64,000 bases of DNA from Sphingobacterium sp. (GTDB lineage: Bacteria > Bacteroidota > Bacteroidia > Sphingobacteriales > Sphingobacteriaceae), in the NCBI GenBank assembly GCA_031286695.1, contig JAITTY010000001.1, positions 124,001-188,000 on the forward strand, written 5' to 3'. Position 1 is the first letter of the stretch. Each line of letters starts with the position of its first letter. Positions 8,674-16,393 of this stretch are shown here, in pieces. Below the pieces are notes generated by a model. That model searched no databases, was not told where the DNA came from, and was given only the letters and a program-made list of their open reading frames with translations. Both the position numbers and the translations under genes were made by a program.

Positions 8674-9714
8674 TCAGTTTGTTAGTGCCATAGTGTCTGC
8701 CTCAACAATGGCTTGAGCGAAAGCTTCTGGAGCTTCTTGGGGTAAATTATGACCTATACCACCTGTAAGGGTATAGTGTTTGTATTTCCCTGTAAATTTT
8801 GAAGCATAACTCGATGGCGGAGGAAATGCGGCTCCATTAGCATCGCCTTCCAGTGTGACCGTTGGAACGGAGATAACAGGCAATTTTGATAGTTTTGCCT
8901 CCAATCTATCGTATTGTTTTTCTCCCTGGGCTAGTCCAAGCCGCCAGCGATAATTGTGGATGACGATAGCGACATGATCTGGATTGTCAAATGCCAGTGC
9001 AGTACGTTCGTAGGTCGCGTCGTCGAAATTCCATTTTGGCGATGCTGTTTTCCAGATCAGTTTATTAAACGCCGCAGTATTTGCCTGATACCCTTGATAA
9101 CCCCGCTCAGTTGCAAAATAATATTGATACCACCATAAAAATTCAGCGTTTGGTAATAGTGGGTTTTGGTTTGCTTTTGGTGTACCAATTAGATACCCAC
9201 TCACGGCAACTAGGGCAGTACAGCGCTCCGGCCAGAGTGCTGCAATAATATCAGCTGTTCTTGCTCCCCAATCAAAGCCAGCAATGATCGCCTTGTCAAT
9301 TTTCAGTGCGTCCATAAACTTGATGATATCAAGAGCAACGGCCGACTGCTGTGCATTACGCATTGTTTTGGACGAAATGAATGTTGTTGTTCCGTATCCG
9401 CGAAGGTAGGGAATAAGAACGTGATATCCCTTGGCGGCTAGGAGCGCCGCTGACTTTTCGAAACTATGGATATCATAAGGCCATCCATGCAGCAGGATAA
9501 CGACGCTGCCGCTTTGAGGTCCAACCTCGGCGTATCCAACGTTCAATAAACCCGCTTTGATTAGCTTCGTATCCTCAAAACTTGTCCTGTCGCTACGATC
9601 AACTCCGATCCGCCCTTCAATCAACGAACTCTGTGCTTTAATGATAGCCCCATTGGCTGAAATCAGCAGCGACAGGACAACTAGTCCAAGACATATAATT
9701 AGTTTGATATGCAT
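8674..9714 (-). CDS. Exported alpha/beta hydrolase, epoxide-hydrolase/dehalogenase type
   Basis: 346 residues with an N-terminal signal peptide (about 1-28), so it is probably periplasmic. The oxyanion motif HGWP is at 76-79. The nucleophile elbow GFDWGAR places Asp148 where serine hydrolases have Ser. The catalytic His is expected at 322 in GGIGHNLPQEAP. An Asp nucleophile is the hallmark of epoxide hydrolases and haloalkane dehalogenases. The substrate is unknown. The upstream lipoprotein gene ends the preceding run 43 bases away, and a DoxX-like gene follows. It is one of two such hydrolases in this island. Confidence 0.85.
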   Translation of the reverse strand: MHIKLIICLGLVVLSLLISANGAIIKAQSSLIEGRIGVDRSDRTSFEDTKLIKAGLLNVGYAEVGPQSGSVVILLHGWPYDIHSFEKSAALLAAKGYHVLIPYLRGYGTTTFISSKTMRNAQQSAVALDIIKFMDALKIDKAIIAGFDWGARTADIIAALWPERCTALVAVSGYLIGTPKANQNPLLPNAEFLWWYQYYFATERGYQGYQANTAAFNKLIWKTASPKWNFDDATYERTALAFDNPDHVAIVIHNYRWRLGLAQGEKQYDRLEAKLSKLPVISVPTVTLEGDANGAAFPPPSSYASKFTGKYKHYTLTGGIGHNLPQEAPEAFAQAIVEADTMALTN

Positions 9715-9757
9715 GATTTTAATATTTTATTGAACTTAATTTTAAACAATTCAAGAA

Positions 9758-10195
9758 TTACTGAGGAAACTTGACAACCTCATGGTCGAGGAAGTTTGCT
9801 ATGCGCTGATCCTTGTTCTGACCGGAAGGCATCTTTCCAAATTCGATCCCATATTCAAGATTTCCCTTTGTATCGGTTTTTAATGTTTCAACACGCAGCA
9901 ATTCACCGTTTACCTTGCTGCCGAAGTAATTGGGATCATCTTGCATCTGATAGGTAACGAGCTTGAAAGAGGAGCGGATCTGTCTTTTGTTGGAGCTCGA
10001 CAACAACGAAACTGCCTGCTGGTTTCCATAGAGCGCAGACATGGTTTGCCGTTCGGGATTAAATGACGAAGAAATAAACATGAGATCGCCCGCATCGAAC
10101 ATAAAACGGATTTTTCCAGCATCACTTTCTACATTTTTAGAGCAGGATACAAAAATTACGCTACTTAGTAACAGTTTAAATAGGATCTTTTTCAT
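9758..10195 (-). CDS. Small lipoprotein of unknown function
   Basis: 145 residues with a clear lipoprotein signal (MKKILFKLLLSSVIFVSC, lipobox Cys18). The mature part has no motif I recognise. Its beta-strand-rich composition (GKIRFMFDAGDLMFISSS, then LEYGIEFGKMPSG) suggests a compact envelope domain. Its start codon lies inside the end of the haem-binding/P460 gene (20-base overlap), which indicates translational coupling and a shared job at the membrane. I infer a partner or accessory role to the cytochrome-like protein. Confidence 0.65.
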   Translation of the reverse strand: MKKILFKLLLSSVIFVSCSKNVESDAGKIRFMFDAGDLMFISSSFNPERQTMSALYGNQQAVSLLSSSNKRQIRSSFKLVTYQMQDDPNYFGSKVNGELLRVETLKTDTKGNLEYGIEFGKMPSGQNKDQRIANFLDHEVVKFPQ

Positions 10196-11204
10196 TTTGT
10201 AAAGTTTTTAGATAGTTCTCGATTAGTTTCTTGGAGTTTACTTTTGGCGGTACATTAAATAAAAAACCTGTAGACGCGGCGAGCTGTCTATGGCAGCTGA
10301 TGCAAGATTGCTGTGCAAATAAAGCTGTCTTTCCTGTTGGTTTCAATTCATGTCCATTAAATTTTGCAAATCCCCAACCCTCCGTCCCAGAGTATTTTGC
10401 CTTATCTTTAACCATGTATTGCATATTGACAAAATCACCAGGAACTATTTCGCCATTGGCTTTTTTTGTCTGTTTGAAAACAGCTTTTGCAATCGCGCTC
10501 CCATCTGGCCAGGGATGAAAATTTTCTGCTGCAATAGCTTTAACCGCAATATCATTTCCATAGATTATTCGTATGCTGTTATCGATAAGCGTACTCATAC
10601 CGATCACTTTCCAGCTTTTAAAGTCTGCATTGTATGTTATGCCATTCGGTGAAACCGGAACTTCAGCTTTTGCTACTCCTAAAGCTGCAAATGTCTGTTG
10701 TGCCTGAAAAGTTTGTATTGTGTCAGCAACCGTATTCAATGGGATAAACGCATCTTTTTCTGAAAGTGATAAAGCAAATTGCTTAATCGTCTCTATTTCA
10801 ATTTTGGAGAGTTTCGATTCTGGATGCGTCAATATATAGCTGGGAAGTGGCATTTTCCCGGCCTTGACCATATTGAATATGGCATAAAACTTTCCTTTTT
10901 TTTCTGCTTCGGAAAGTTTGTCCCACTCGGAAAAGTTCATGACTTCACGGGCTCTTTTGATATCCTTGTTAACAATCCACGAAATCGGAGCGATTTTATC
11001 AAAGAATGAAAGCTGCTGGGTATTGGAATGACAATTGTAGCATGAGCGTTCCAAAATAAATGATACTTCTTCCGGAACGCCTTCTAGCTGGCCTTTAGCT
11101 GAAGCTTGGGCTATTGGCTCATTGAAAAATTGTAAGACAATGAAACTAAGTCCTAGACACAGTAGAGTAATCGTCAGTAATTTATTTCGTTTTATGTGCT
11201 TCAT
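10176..11204 (-). CDS. Haem-binding domain fused to a cytochrome P460 domain
   Basis: 342 residues. A signal anchor at 8-27 is followed by a haem-binding domain with the c-type haem motif CYNCH (Cys55, Cys58, His59) in the context ILERSCYNCHSN, as in the Haem_bd family. A second half (from about 185) reads GITYNADFKSWKVIG and GDFVNMQYMVKDKAKY, as in cytochrome P460-like domains, and carries another haem motif, CISCH (Cys301, Cys304, His305). Such proteins act in the periplasm in electron transfer or detoxifying redox reactions; the substrate here is unknown. It overlaps the next lipoprotein gene. The upstream region shares a motif with the start of the island. Confidence 0.85.
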   Translation of the reverse strand: MKHIKRNKLLTITLLCLGLSFIVLQFFNEPIAQASAKGQLEGVPEEVSFILERSCYNCHSNTQQLSFFDKIAPISWIVNKDIKRAREVMNFSEWDKLSEAEKKGKFYAIFNMVKAGKMPLPSYILTHPESKLSKIEIETIKQFALSLSEKDAFIPLNTVADTIQTFQAQQTFAALGVAKAEVPVSPNGITYNADFKSWKVIGMSTLIDNSIRIIYGNDIAVKAIAAENFHPWPDGSAIAKAVFKQTKKANGEIVPGDFVNMQYMVKDKAKYSGTEGWGFAKFNGHELKPTGKTALFAQQSCISCHRQLAASTGFLFNVPPKVNSKKLIENYLKTLQNEKDPI

Positions 11205-11264
11205 GATATTCTCCTTTTTTTATTAAAATTATGGCGTCAGACCTTCTCTGAAAAGAGGAAAGAT

Positions 11265-11282
11265 GTTGAACCCGACATATTG
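11265..11282. promoter_or_regulatory. Candidate regulator-binding motif, copy 2 (before the P460 gene)
   Basis: GTTGAACCCGACATATTG lies 61 bases upstream of the P460 gene. It matches 15 of 18 positions with GTTCAACTAGACATATTG at 14203-14220, which precedes the first gene of the same island. The matching position and orientation suggest one activator site used twice. Confidence 0.5.
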
Positions 11283-11324
11283 ATCCTTTAAAACGGCATA
11301 TCTGTTGTCGAAACAGACAGCATT

Positions 11325-12098
11325 TTATAGACTAATGCTCGTTGCGTCAATGATTTCACCAGACTGTTGATTTTGCTCAAATACAATAATTTCATAATCT
11401 TTATCTGCGTCCGGGAGATTAAATGAAAAGCTATCCTTTGCTTTAAGTATACGGCGCTGCAATTGCCGGACAATCTGCACATGTGAAAGGGATTTACCTG
11501 CGTTTTCGCCAGCCGTGACCTGTGATGAAGCCTGCTTTTGGACAAGGACCATCAGGATAGTTGAATGCCGTGATGATGACGATGAGCTATAGCTTACCTG
11601 AACATGACGTCCCTCATTTCTATCTATTTTAATAGCTAGATTTTCAGGATGGTTTTCCTGTATCGCCGATTGGATACCGCTCAGCACTTTGCTTGTTTCA
11701 GAACCGACCATCTCTGTCTTACCATTGATGACCAATTGTGGTGTGTATAATGTATGGAGCTTCATCCAAGAAGCATATTGCCGCTGCCTTTCAGTAAATT
11801 CAGCTTTGCTGAAGCGATCCTTCCAGCCCTGATGATCCCAATAATCAACATGAAAGGCCATGATAAACAATTTCTTGTTTTGGTTATCTTTCTGAAGTTT
11901 CGCAATCAGCTCATCTGCCGGAGGACAGCTCCAGCATCCTTCGGAAGTAAAAAGTTCAACTACAGCAAAGCTTTTGTCGCTCTTATCTGCTTTGATGTCT
12001 GCCAATCTATGATCATCTGCAAATCCTTTAACAGTCATGATCATGGTAATAATTAGAGGGAGACTTAAAATATATAGGATGTCTTTTAAAGTTTTCAT
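11325..12098 (-). CDS. DUF1223 thioredoxin-fold protein, exported
   Basis: 257 residues with a signal peptide (about 1-27). The core FAVVELFTSEGCWSCPPAD has a CxxC pair (Cys55, Cys58) at the active-site position of a thioredoxin fold. The DUF1223 signatures FHVDYWDHQGWKDRF and LYTPQLVINGK follow. Members are exported thiol-disulphide-type proteins of undefined substrate. The next upstream gene encodes a DsbD N-terminal-like domain 52 bases away, so the two could hand over electrons to each other or to the haem protein downstream (inference). The C-terminal 80 residues are strand-rich. Confidence 0.88.
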   Translation of the reverse strand: MKTLKDILYILSLPLIITMIMTVKGFADDHRLADIKADKSDKSFAVVELFTSEGCWSCPPADELIAKLQKDNQNKKLFIMAFHVDYWDHQGWKDRFSKAEFTERQRQYASWMKLHTLYTPQLVINGKTEMVGSETSKVLSGIQSAIQENHPENLAIKIDRNEGRHVQVSYSSSSSSRHSTILMVLVQKQASSQVTAGENAGKSLSHVQIVRQLQRRILKAKDSFSFNLPDADKDYEIIVFEQNQQSGEIIDATSISL

Positions 12099-12150
12099 AA
12101 TATAAATTTTAGTTTATTACAGAAATTCTTTTGGGTTTCTGCGAGCCTAC

Positions 12151-12609
12151 TTATGGCCGCAGTTTTAAAGAAAAGCCAAAGTCTTGTGGCGGTACGCAAA
12201 TTTCATCGCTGCATTGCATAAATTGGATGGTTCCCTTTACCAAGCCGTTTTTTCCCTTTATTTTGATCTTTTGGCCAAACGTTACCTCATCCTCAAAATA
12301 GGTTACCGGAATACCCAACTGTTTCTCCAATTTGCTGAGCGGCTTGGGTTGACTAACAGCCCCAATCAATTCATAAGATTTGTTGGCTGTGAACTTGAAG
12401 TTCATTCGGATGGGGCTATTGGGACTATTTCCAAGTGCATAAAGATGCCATCCAGCAGGTATCTTGGCTTTGATTAAAATTTCCCCTTCATCGCTCGATG
12501 TTTTTTTAAGTATACATTCCCAGCTAATCTGACCCGAAGAAGTTTGTCCTTTGGTATAACCTCTGAATAACATCAGGAGGCTCATCATTAAAATTGCTAA
12601 TCTGTACAT
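12151..12609 (-). CDS. DsbD N-terminal-like (alpha domain) exported protein
   Basis: 152 residues with a signal peptide (about 1-21). The domain ISWECILKKTSSDEGEILIK to the end matches the immunoglobulin-like N-terminal domain of thiol:disulphide interchange protein DsbD. It includes PAGWHLYALG and the redox pair in QFMQCSDEICVPPQDF (Cys133, Cys138). In full-length DsbD this domain passes electrons to periplasmic partners. Here it is free-standing, without the membrane and thioredoxin parts. It precedes DUF1223 in the same orientation. I infer an electron relay inside this island. Confidence 0.82.
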   Translation of the reverse strand: MYRLAILMMSLLMLFRGYTKGQTSSGQISWECILKKTSSDEGEILIKAKIPAGWHLYALGNSPNSPIRMNFKFTANKSYELIGAVSQPKPLSKLEKQLGIPVTYFEDEVTFGQKIKIKGKNGLVKGTIQFMQCSDEICVPPQDFGFSLKLRP

Positions 12610-12823
12610 TTTCTTGATTTTTATCTGTTGGAACTTTTCTATATTCAGTTGAATGCGTTTAATCTGCCTCTTTATTGAAAGAAAATATTAGTTTGTATTT
12701 CAATGTACAACTGGAACAAGATTTATGAGCCCGATGACAAATAGATCTGTTTAAACGGGCTCTTTTATCTCTGAAATGGCAACTAAATATTCTTCGAATA
12801 CATAGGAAATCATCGTATTAAAA

Positions 12824-14119
12824 TCAGTGTAATCTAAGCGGTTTGAATGCAGCTCTAAGCTCTTCGGCAAATACCTGTGGCTGTTCCCAGGCCGCAAAAT
12901 GGCCGCCCTTAGGTGCCTTATGGTAGTAAAATAATGAAGGATAAGCCGCTTTCGACCAGCTTTCAGGTGCTTGATAGATTTCATGCGGAAATACTGAAAT
13001 GGCCACTGGAACTTTGATGTCCTTGGTCTTTTGATGATCGGAGCTAAAATTATTATTACTATTTTCCCAATAGAATCTTGAAGAAGAAGCGCCAGTATTT
13101 GTCAGCCAGTATAATGTTATATCATCAAGTATTGCATCTCTGCCAATTATAGTTTCTGGATGGAGATCACTTTCGCTCCACTCAGCGATTTTTTCGTAGA
13201 GAAATGCAGCTAGGGCACTAGGAGAGTCGGAAAGTAAATAACCAGTAGTCTGCGGTCGTGTCACCATCATTCCGCCATAGGCGGCATTTTTCCCAAAAAA
13301 GGCACTTAGGGCCTGATAAGCATTGCGTTCATCTTCTGAAAGTGCCGTTGGAGCAGGGTCTCCTGCATTTATCTGCTTAACTAGATCAGAAGGAATTGTC
13401 GCCGGCATTGTCAGGTGGATTCCCAAGAGACCTGAGGGAGCCTGTCTAGCTAATGCATCGGAGATGACCGAGCCATGGTCGCCGCCCTCCGAGACATATT
13501 TTGTGTATCCGAGGCGTTTTACCAATACATCCCAGGCTTTTGCTACACGATCGGGATTCCAGCCTATTTCTTTAGGGATTTCTGAAAAACCATACCCCGG
13601 TATTGCTGGTATAATTACGTCGAAAGCATCTTCTGCTTTTCCGCCATAACTGACAGGATCAGTTAATGGGCCTATTGCACCAATAAATTCTAGTGGCGAA
13701 CCCGGCCAGCCATGGGTAAGGATCAATGGCAAAGCATTGGGTTCTTTGGAACGTACATGAATGAATTGAATATCTAATCCATCAATATGGGTAACATACT
13801 GTGGAAGAGCATTGAATTTTTTCTCCAATTTCCTCCAATCATAGCCAGTGCCCCAATAGGACACAAGATCTTTAAGCTGCGCAAGTTGAATGCCTTGTGA
13901 TTCATCTTTGACGGTTTCTCTATCTGGAAATCGGGTCTGGGCAATACGTTTTTTAAGCTCGTCAAGTTTTGCCTGTGGAATGTTAATTTTGAAGGGTCTT
14001 ATTTCCTTATTGAGTGTCGAAAAAGACGCAGGTGTTTCATAATACTGTGCATTTACAATTGTAGGGATACTTAATGCGTATGTTACCGCTAAAAGGATTG
14101 TTGAAAGTGTTGTTTTCAT
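12824..14119 (-). CDS. Exported epoxide hydrolase (EHN domain)
   Basis: 431 residues with a signal peptide (about 1-24). The epoxide hydrolase N-terminal domain spans about 38-150 (IRPFKINIPQAKLDELKKRI, then YWGTGYDWR). The alpha/beta hydrolase core has HGWPG at 136-140, the nucleophile Asp214 in EGGDHGS and a catalytic His near 407 in KGGHFAAWEQP. This is the usual length for the microsomal-type epoxide hydrolase family, though export is less common. It is the first gene of the minus-strand island and has its own -7 box and candidate activator site. The next gene starts 214 bases further on. Confidence 0.88.
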   Translation of the reverse strand: MKTTLSTILLAVTYALSIPTIVNAQYYETPASFSTLNKEIRPFKINIPQAKLDELKKRIAQTRFPDRETVKDESQGIQLAQLKDLVSYWGTGYDWRKLEKKFNALPQYVTHIDGLDIQFIHVRSKEPNALPLILTHGWPGSPLEFIGAIGPLTDPVSYGGKAEDAFDVIIPAIPGYGFSEIPKEIGWNPDRVAKAWDVLVKRLGYTKYVSEGGDHGSVISDALARQAPSGLLGIHLTMPATIPSDLVKQINAGDPAPTALSEDERNAYQALSAFFGKNAAYGGMMVTRPQTTGYLLSDSPSALAAFLYEKIAEWSESDLHPETIIGRDAILDDITLYWLTNTGASSSRFYWENSNNNFSSDHQKTKDIKVPVAISVFPHEIYQAPESWSKAAYPSLFYYHKAPKGGHFAAWEQPQVFAEELRAAFKPLRLH

Positions 14120-14161
14120 TGCTTCTGGTTTTTGATTACTGTTCTAATTTTCTTGTTAAGA

Positions 14162-14169
14162 CAAATTTA
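14162..14169 (-). promoter_or_regulatory. -7 box (TAAATTTG) of the epoxide hydrolase island
   Basis: On the minus strand the exact Bacteroidota -7 consensus TAAATTTG lies 42 bases before the epoxide hydrolase start codon. No good TTG is found at the usual distance upstream, which fits a promoter that needs an activator. A candidate activator motif is at 14203-14220. Confidence 0.5.
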
Positions 14170-14202
14170 GATCAGGCAGAGGGGCATTTAAAGAAACAAT
14201 AG

Positions 14203-14220
14203 GTTCAACTAGACATATTG
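14203..14220. promoter_or_regulatory. Candidate regulator-binding motif, copy 1 (before the epoxide hydrolase)
   Basis: GTTCAACTAGACATATTG lies 84 bases upstream of the epoxide hydrolase gene and resembles the motif before the P460 gene (11265-11282). A partial repeat, GAACAGACATATG, lies at 14248-14260, placing two GACATAT cores 41 bases apart, close to four helical turns. The neighbouring AraC regulator is the obvious candidate to bind here. Confidence 0.5.
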
Positions 14221-14364
14221 GCTGTCGAGTTGGTTATATAGCGGCATGAACAGACATATGCTATAGATACCCAGCGAGCGGGTTAGCAAAAATATAGTTC
14301 TATAAAAAGTCACTTCGACTATTTTGGCAGGAATACCGCCAACGATCAGGACAGGATCTGATTA

Positions 14365-15186
14365 TTAAATTTCTGAGGGGTTAAAACCATAGTGCTTTTT
14401 AAAAGCAGTTGAAAAATGAGAAGGATTTTTGAATCCCACTTCGAGATAAACATCATTCACTTTTTTGCCCTCTTCCTTCAGCTTGATATAAGCAGCTTCC
14501 AGACGTCGTCTAATTAACCATTTCTGGGGACTTAGGTTGCTAATCTTTTTAAAGTCCCTTTTGAATGTTGCTAGACTCCGGCCAGTATAGAATGCGACCT
14601 GTTCCATCGTCAGCTCGTCCATATAATTTTCATTCAAAAATTCCAAAATATCGATTTTCCAAGGCTCCGCAAAATCAAATAAAATGGGAAAGAAGATTTC
14701 CGAATTGTTTAATAGGGCATAAATGCCCTCCTGTAATTTAAGCTGGGCAACGCCGTCCGAAGGTTTTAGTTTCTCATCAAAATAGGGGACCAACGACTGA
14801 AAAAGACTTGTAATATCTGCTCTCGCATCAATTTTAAAAACATTCCTATCCGATAATGGAGCCTTTTTGGGCAGATTATTTTTGCTCAGTTTACCGTAAA
14901 ATTCGCGCAGCAGTGTCCGATTGAAAGTCAAGGAAATTCCATTGTATAAATCTTCACCTTTACTATTCTTATACATCAACAAGCGGTGGTTACGACGTAT
15001 AAATGCACATTCTCCAGCTTGTATGGTAATCTTTTTATCCCTATCTTCAATCACTTGTTCGCCCGAATATAGGTAAAGTAGAACATGCTCTGGAGTTGCA
15101 TGGATACATTTTTCGCTAGATTCGGAAAAACAAGAGAGAAAGATGCCTGAATAGTTTATAGTTTTCAACGTTGTGTTCTGATCCAT
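14365..15186 (-). CDS. AraC-family transcriptional regulator
   Basis: From the ATG at 15184-15186 the protein is 273 residues; an upstream ATG at 15214-15216 would add 10 basic residues. The N-terminal half is a cupin-like effector domain (HATPEHVLLYLYSGEQVI, then IQAGECAFIRRN). The C-terminal 100 residues hold the two AraC helix-turn-helix units (MEQVAFYTGRSLATFKRDFK, then VYLEVGFKNPSHFSTAFKKH). It sits at the upstream edge of the redox/hydrolase island in the same orientation, so it is the likely regulator of that island (inference). Confidence 0.92.
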   Translation of the reverse strand: MDQNTTLKTINYSGIFLSCFSESSEKCIHATPEHVLLYLYSGEQVIEDRDKKITIQAGECAFIRRNHRLLMYKNSKGEDLYNGISLTFNRTLLREFYGKLSKNNLPKKAPLSDRNVFKIDARADITSLFQSLVPYFDEKLKPSDGVAQLKLQEGIYALLNNSEIFFPILFDFAEPWKIDILEFLNENYMDELTMEQVAFYTGRSLATFKRDFKKISNLSPQKWLIRRRLEAAYIKLKEEGKKVNDVYLEVGFKNPSHFSTAFKKHYGFNPSEI

Positions 15187-15293
15187 TTTTTTATTGTTTG
15201 CTCGCTTGAAAGCCAAGCAAAAGTACTACATTCTAGTCATTAAAATCTTTCTGTAAAGCTCAATTTATAATTTCCAAACACGTAAGAAGACAA

Positions 15294-16295
15294 ATGAAAA
15301 AGGTCCTGTTTCAAAAGATAAACTACATTTGTTTTCTCTTTTTCCTTCTTTCTAATAACAGCACAGCACAAACAGACAAAAAAGTGTCTAATAGACCTAT
15401 GTTACATGAGCGGTCAATTGTTTTTAACACGGATAAGAAAAATCGTATAGGGCTACCCTTTGGGTATGCCAATATTTCAAAACAGCCAACTATCGACTCT
15501 GTACTTTCCATAATACAAGATCCAAGGAAATCGGGAGCTGTCAGCACGTTGAAATTTAATAAGATAATTGAAAAAAAACTTGTATCGCTCTCCGAAGAAT
15601 ACGATATTTCATTTCCATACAATAAAAGTGTCAATGAAAAATATGATAAAATTAAAATTGCTTCCAATTTCATCCCTTATGGTGACTATTCATTGCATTT
15701 TATGGCCGTATACAATACTGTCCGTTATGCCCAACCCTTTATCGAAAAGATATATTTAATTTCGATAAAGGACAATAAACCTATAGATATGATGCGAATA
15801 TATCTGCATCGTGAAGGAGAAATGGGATTTGCAGATTATACCTTGTTTTATATCGACAAATATTATAGGATCTCTTTGCAGGACTATGAGTTTAATGACG
15901 ATCCTTTTAAACCTAAACCGACACATCAGTATCAGGTTTTAGTCAATGGAAAATTTTCCAGATACTACGATCAGAATGGTTTGTATAGAAGTGAGGAGGA
16001 ACAAGGGTTGGTGAAGAATCACCGCAAGGAAGGAGAATGGTTAGAATTTAAATCAAATCATTATGTGAATTTAGCGGAATATCCAGCATTCACAGATAAT
16101 TATACTTATTTGGAAGCAACCTATAATAATGGATTGCCAATTGGAAAATGGAGTTATTATAAATTATTGCAAGAATATAATGCAGAAACGGGGGAGCCGA
16201 TAGTCCATACAAGAAAAAAAGGATCGTTGATTTATACCGAATCTTACGAAAATGGCACATTGGAAAAACGGGAATTTTATAAAGACGGTAAATAA
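15294..16295 (+). CDS. Exported protein with MORN/YwqK-like C-terminal repeats
   Basis: 333 residues with a signal peptide (about 1-25, ending NNSTAQ). The middle part has no recognisable domain. The C-terminal third shows the spaced Gly-Tyr-Trp repeats of MORN_2/YwqK-type sequences (HRKEGEWLEFKSN, NNGLPIGKWSYYK, then ESYENGTLEKREFYKDGK). In other proteins such repeats form beta hairpins without enzymatic activity. The gene is divergent from the AraC regulator (107 bases between the starts) and is followed by a glycoside hydrolase. The function is unknown. Confidence 0.6.
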   Translation: MKKVLFQKINYICFLFFLLSNNSTAQTDKKVSNRPMLHERSIVFNTDKKNRIGLPFGYANISKQPTIDSVLSIIQDPRKSGAVSTLKFNKIIEKKLVSLSEEYDISFPYNKSVNEKYDKIKIASNFIPYGDYSLHFMAVYNTVRYAQPFIEKIYLISIKDNKPIDMMRIYLHREGEMGFADYTLFYIDKYYRISLQDYEFNDDPFKPKPTHQYQVLVNGKFSRYYDQNGLYRSEEEQGLVKNHRKEGEWLEFKSNHYVNLAEYPAFTDNYTYLEATYNNGLPIGKWSYYKLLQEYNAETGEPIVHTRKKGSLIYTESYENGTLEKREFYKDGK

Positions 16296-16313
16296 TCAGC
16301 ATACTCAATTTCG

Positions 16314-16327
16314 TGCAATCGATTGCA
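16314..16327. promoter_or_regulatory. LacI/GalR-type operator palindrome
   Basis: TGCAATCGATTGCA is a perfect 14-base palindrome with the central CG typical of LacI-family operators. It is 66 bases upstream of the glycoside hydrolase start. The position fits sugar-responsive control of that gene. No LacI-family gene is present in the window. Confidence 0.6.
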
Positions 16328-16393
16328 TTTCGAAAACTTTTCTCCAAATTGTTTAAATCTCCTATATTTCATTCTCCAATTCGTCGATAAACC

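Noticed and set aside
10231..10652. Two plus-strand frames antisense to the P460 gene
   Set aside because: Antisense to a gene with two clear haem motifs; no independent signal.
12751..12984. 77-residue minus-strand frame near the epoxide hydrolase end
   Set aside because: It overlaps the epoxide hydrolase coding end in another frame and is not protein-like.
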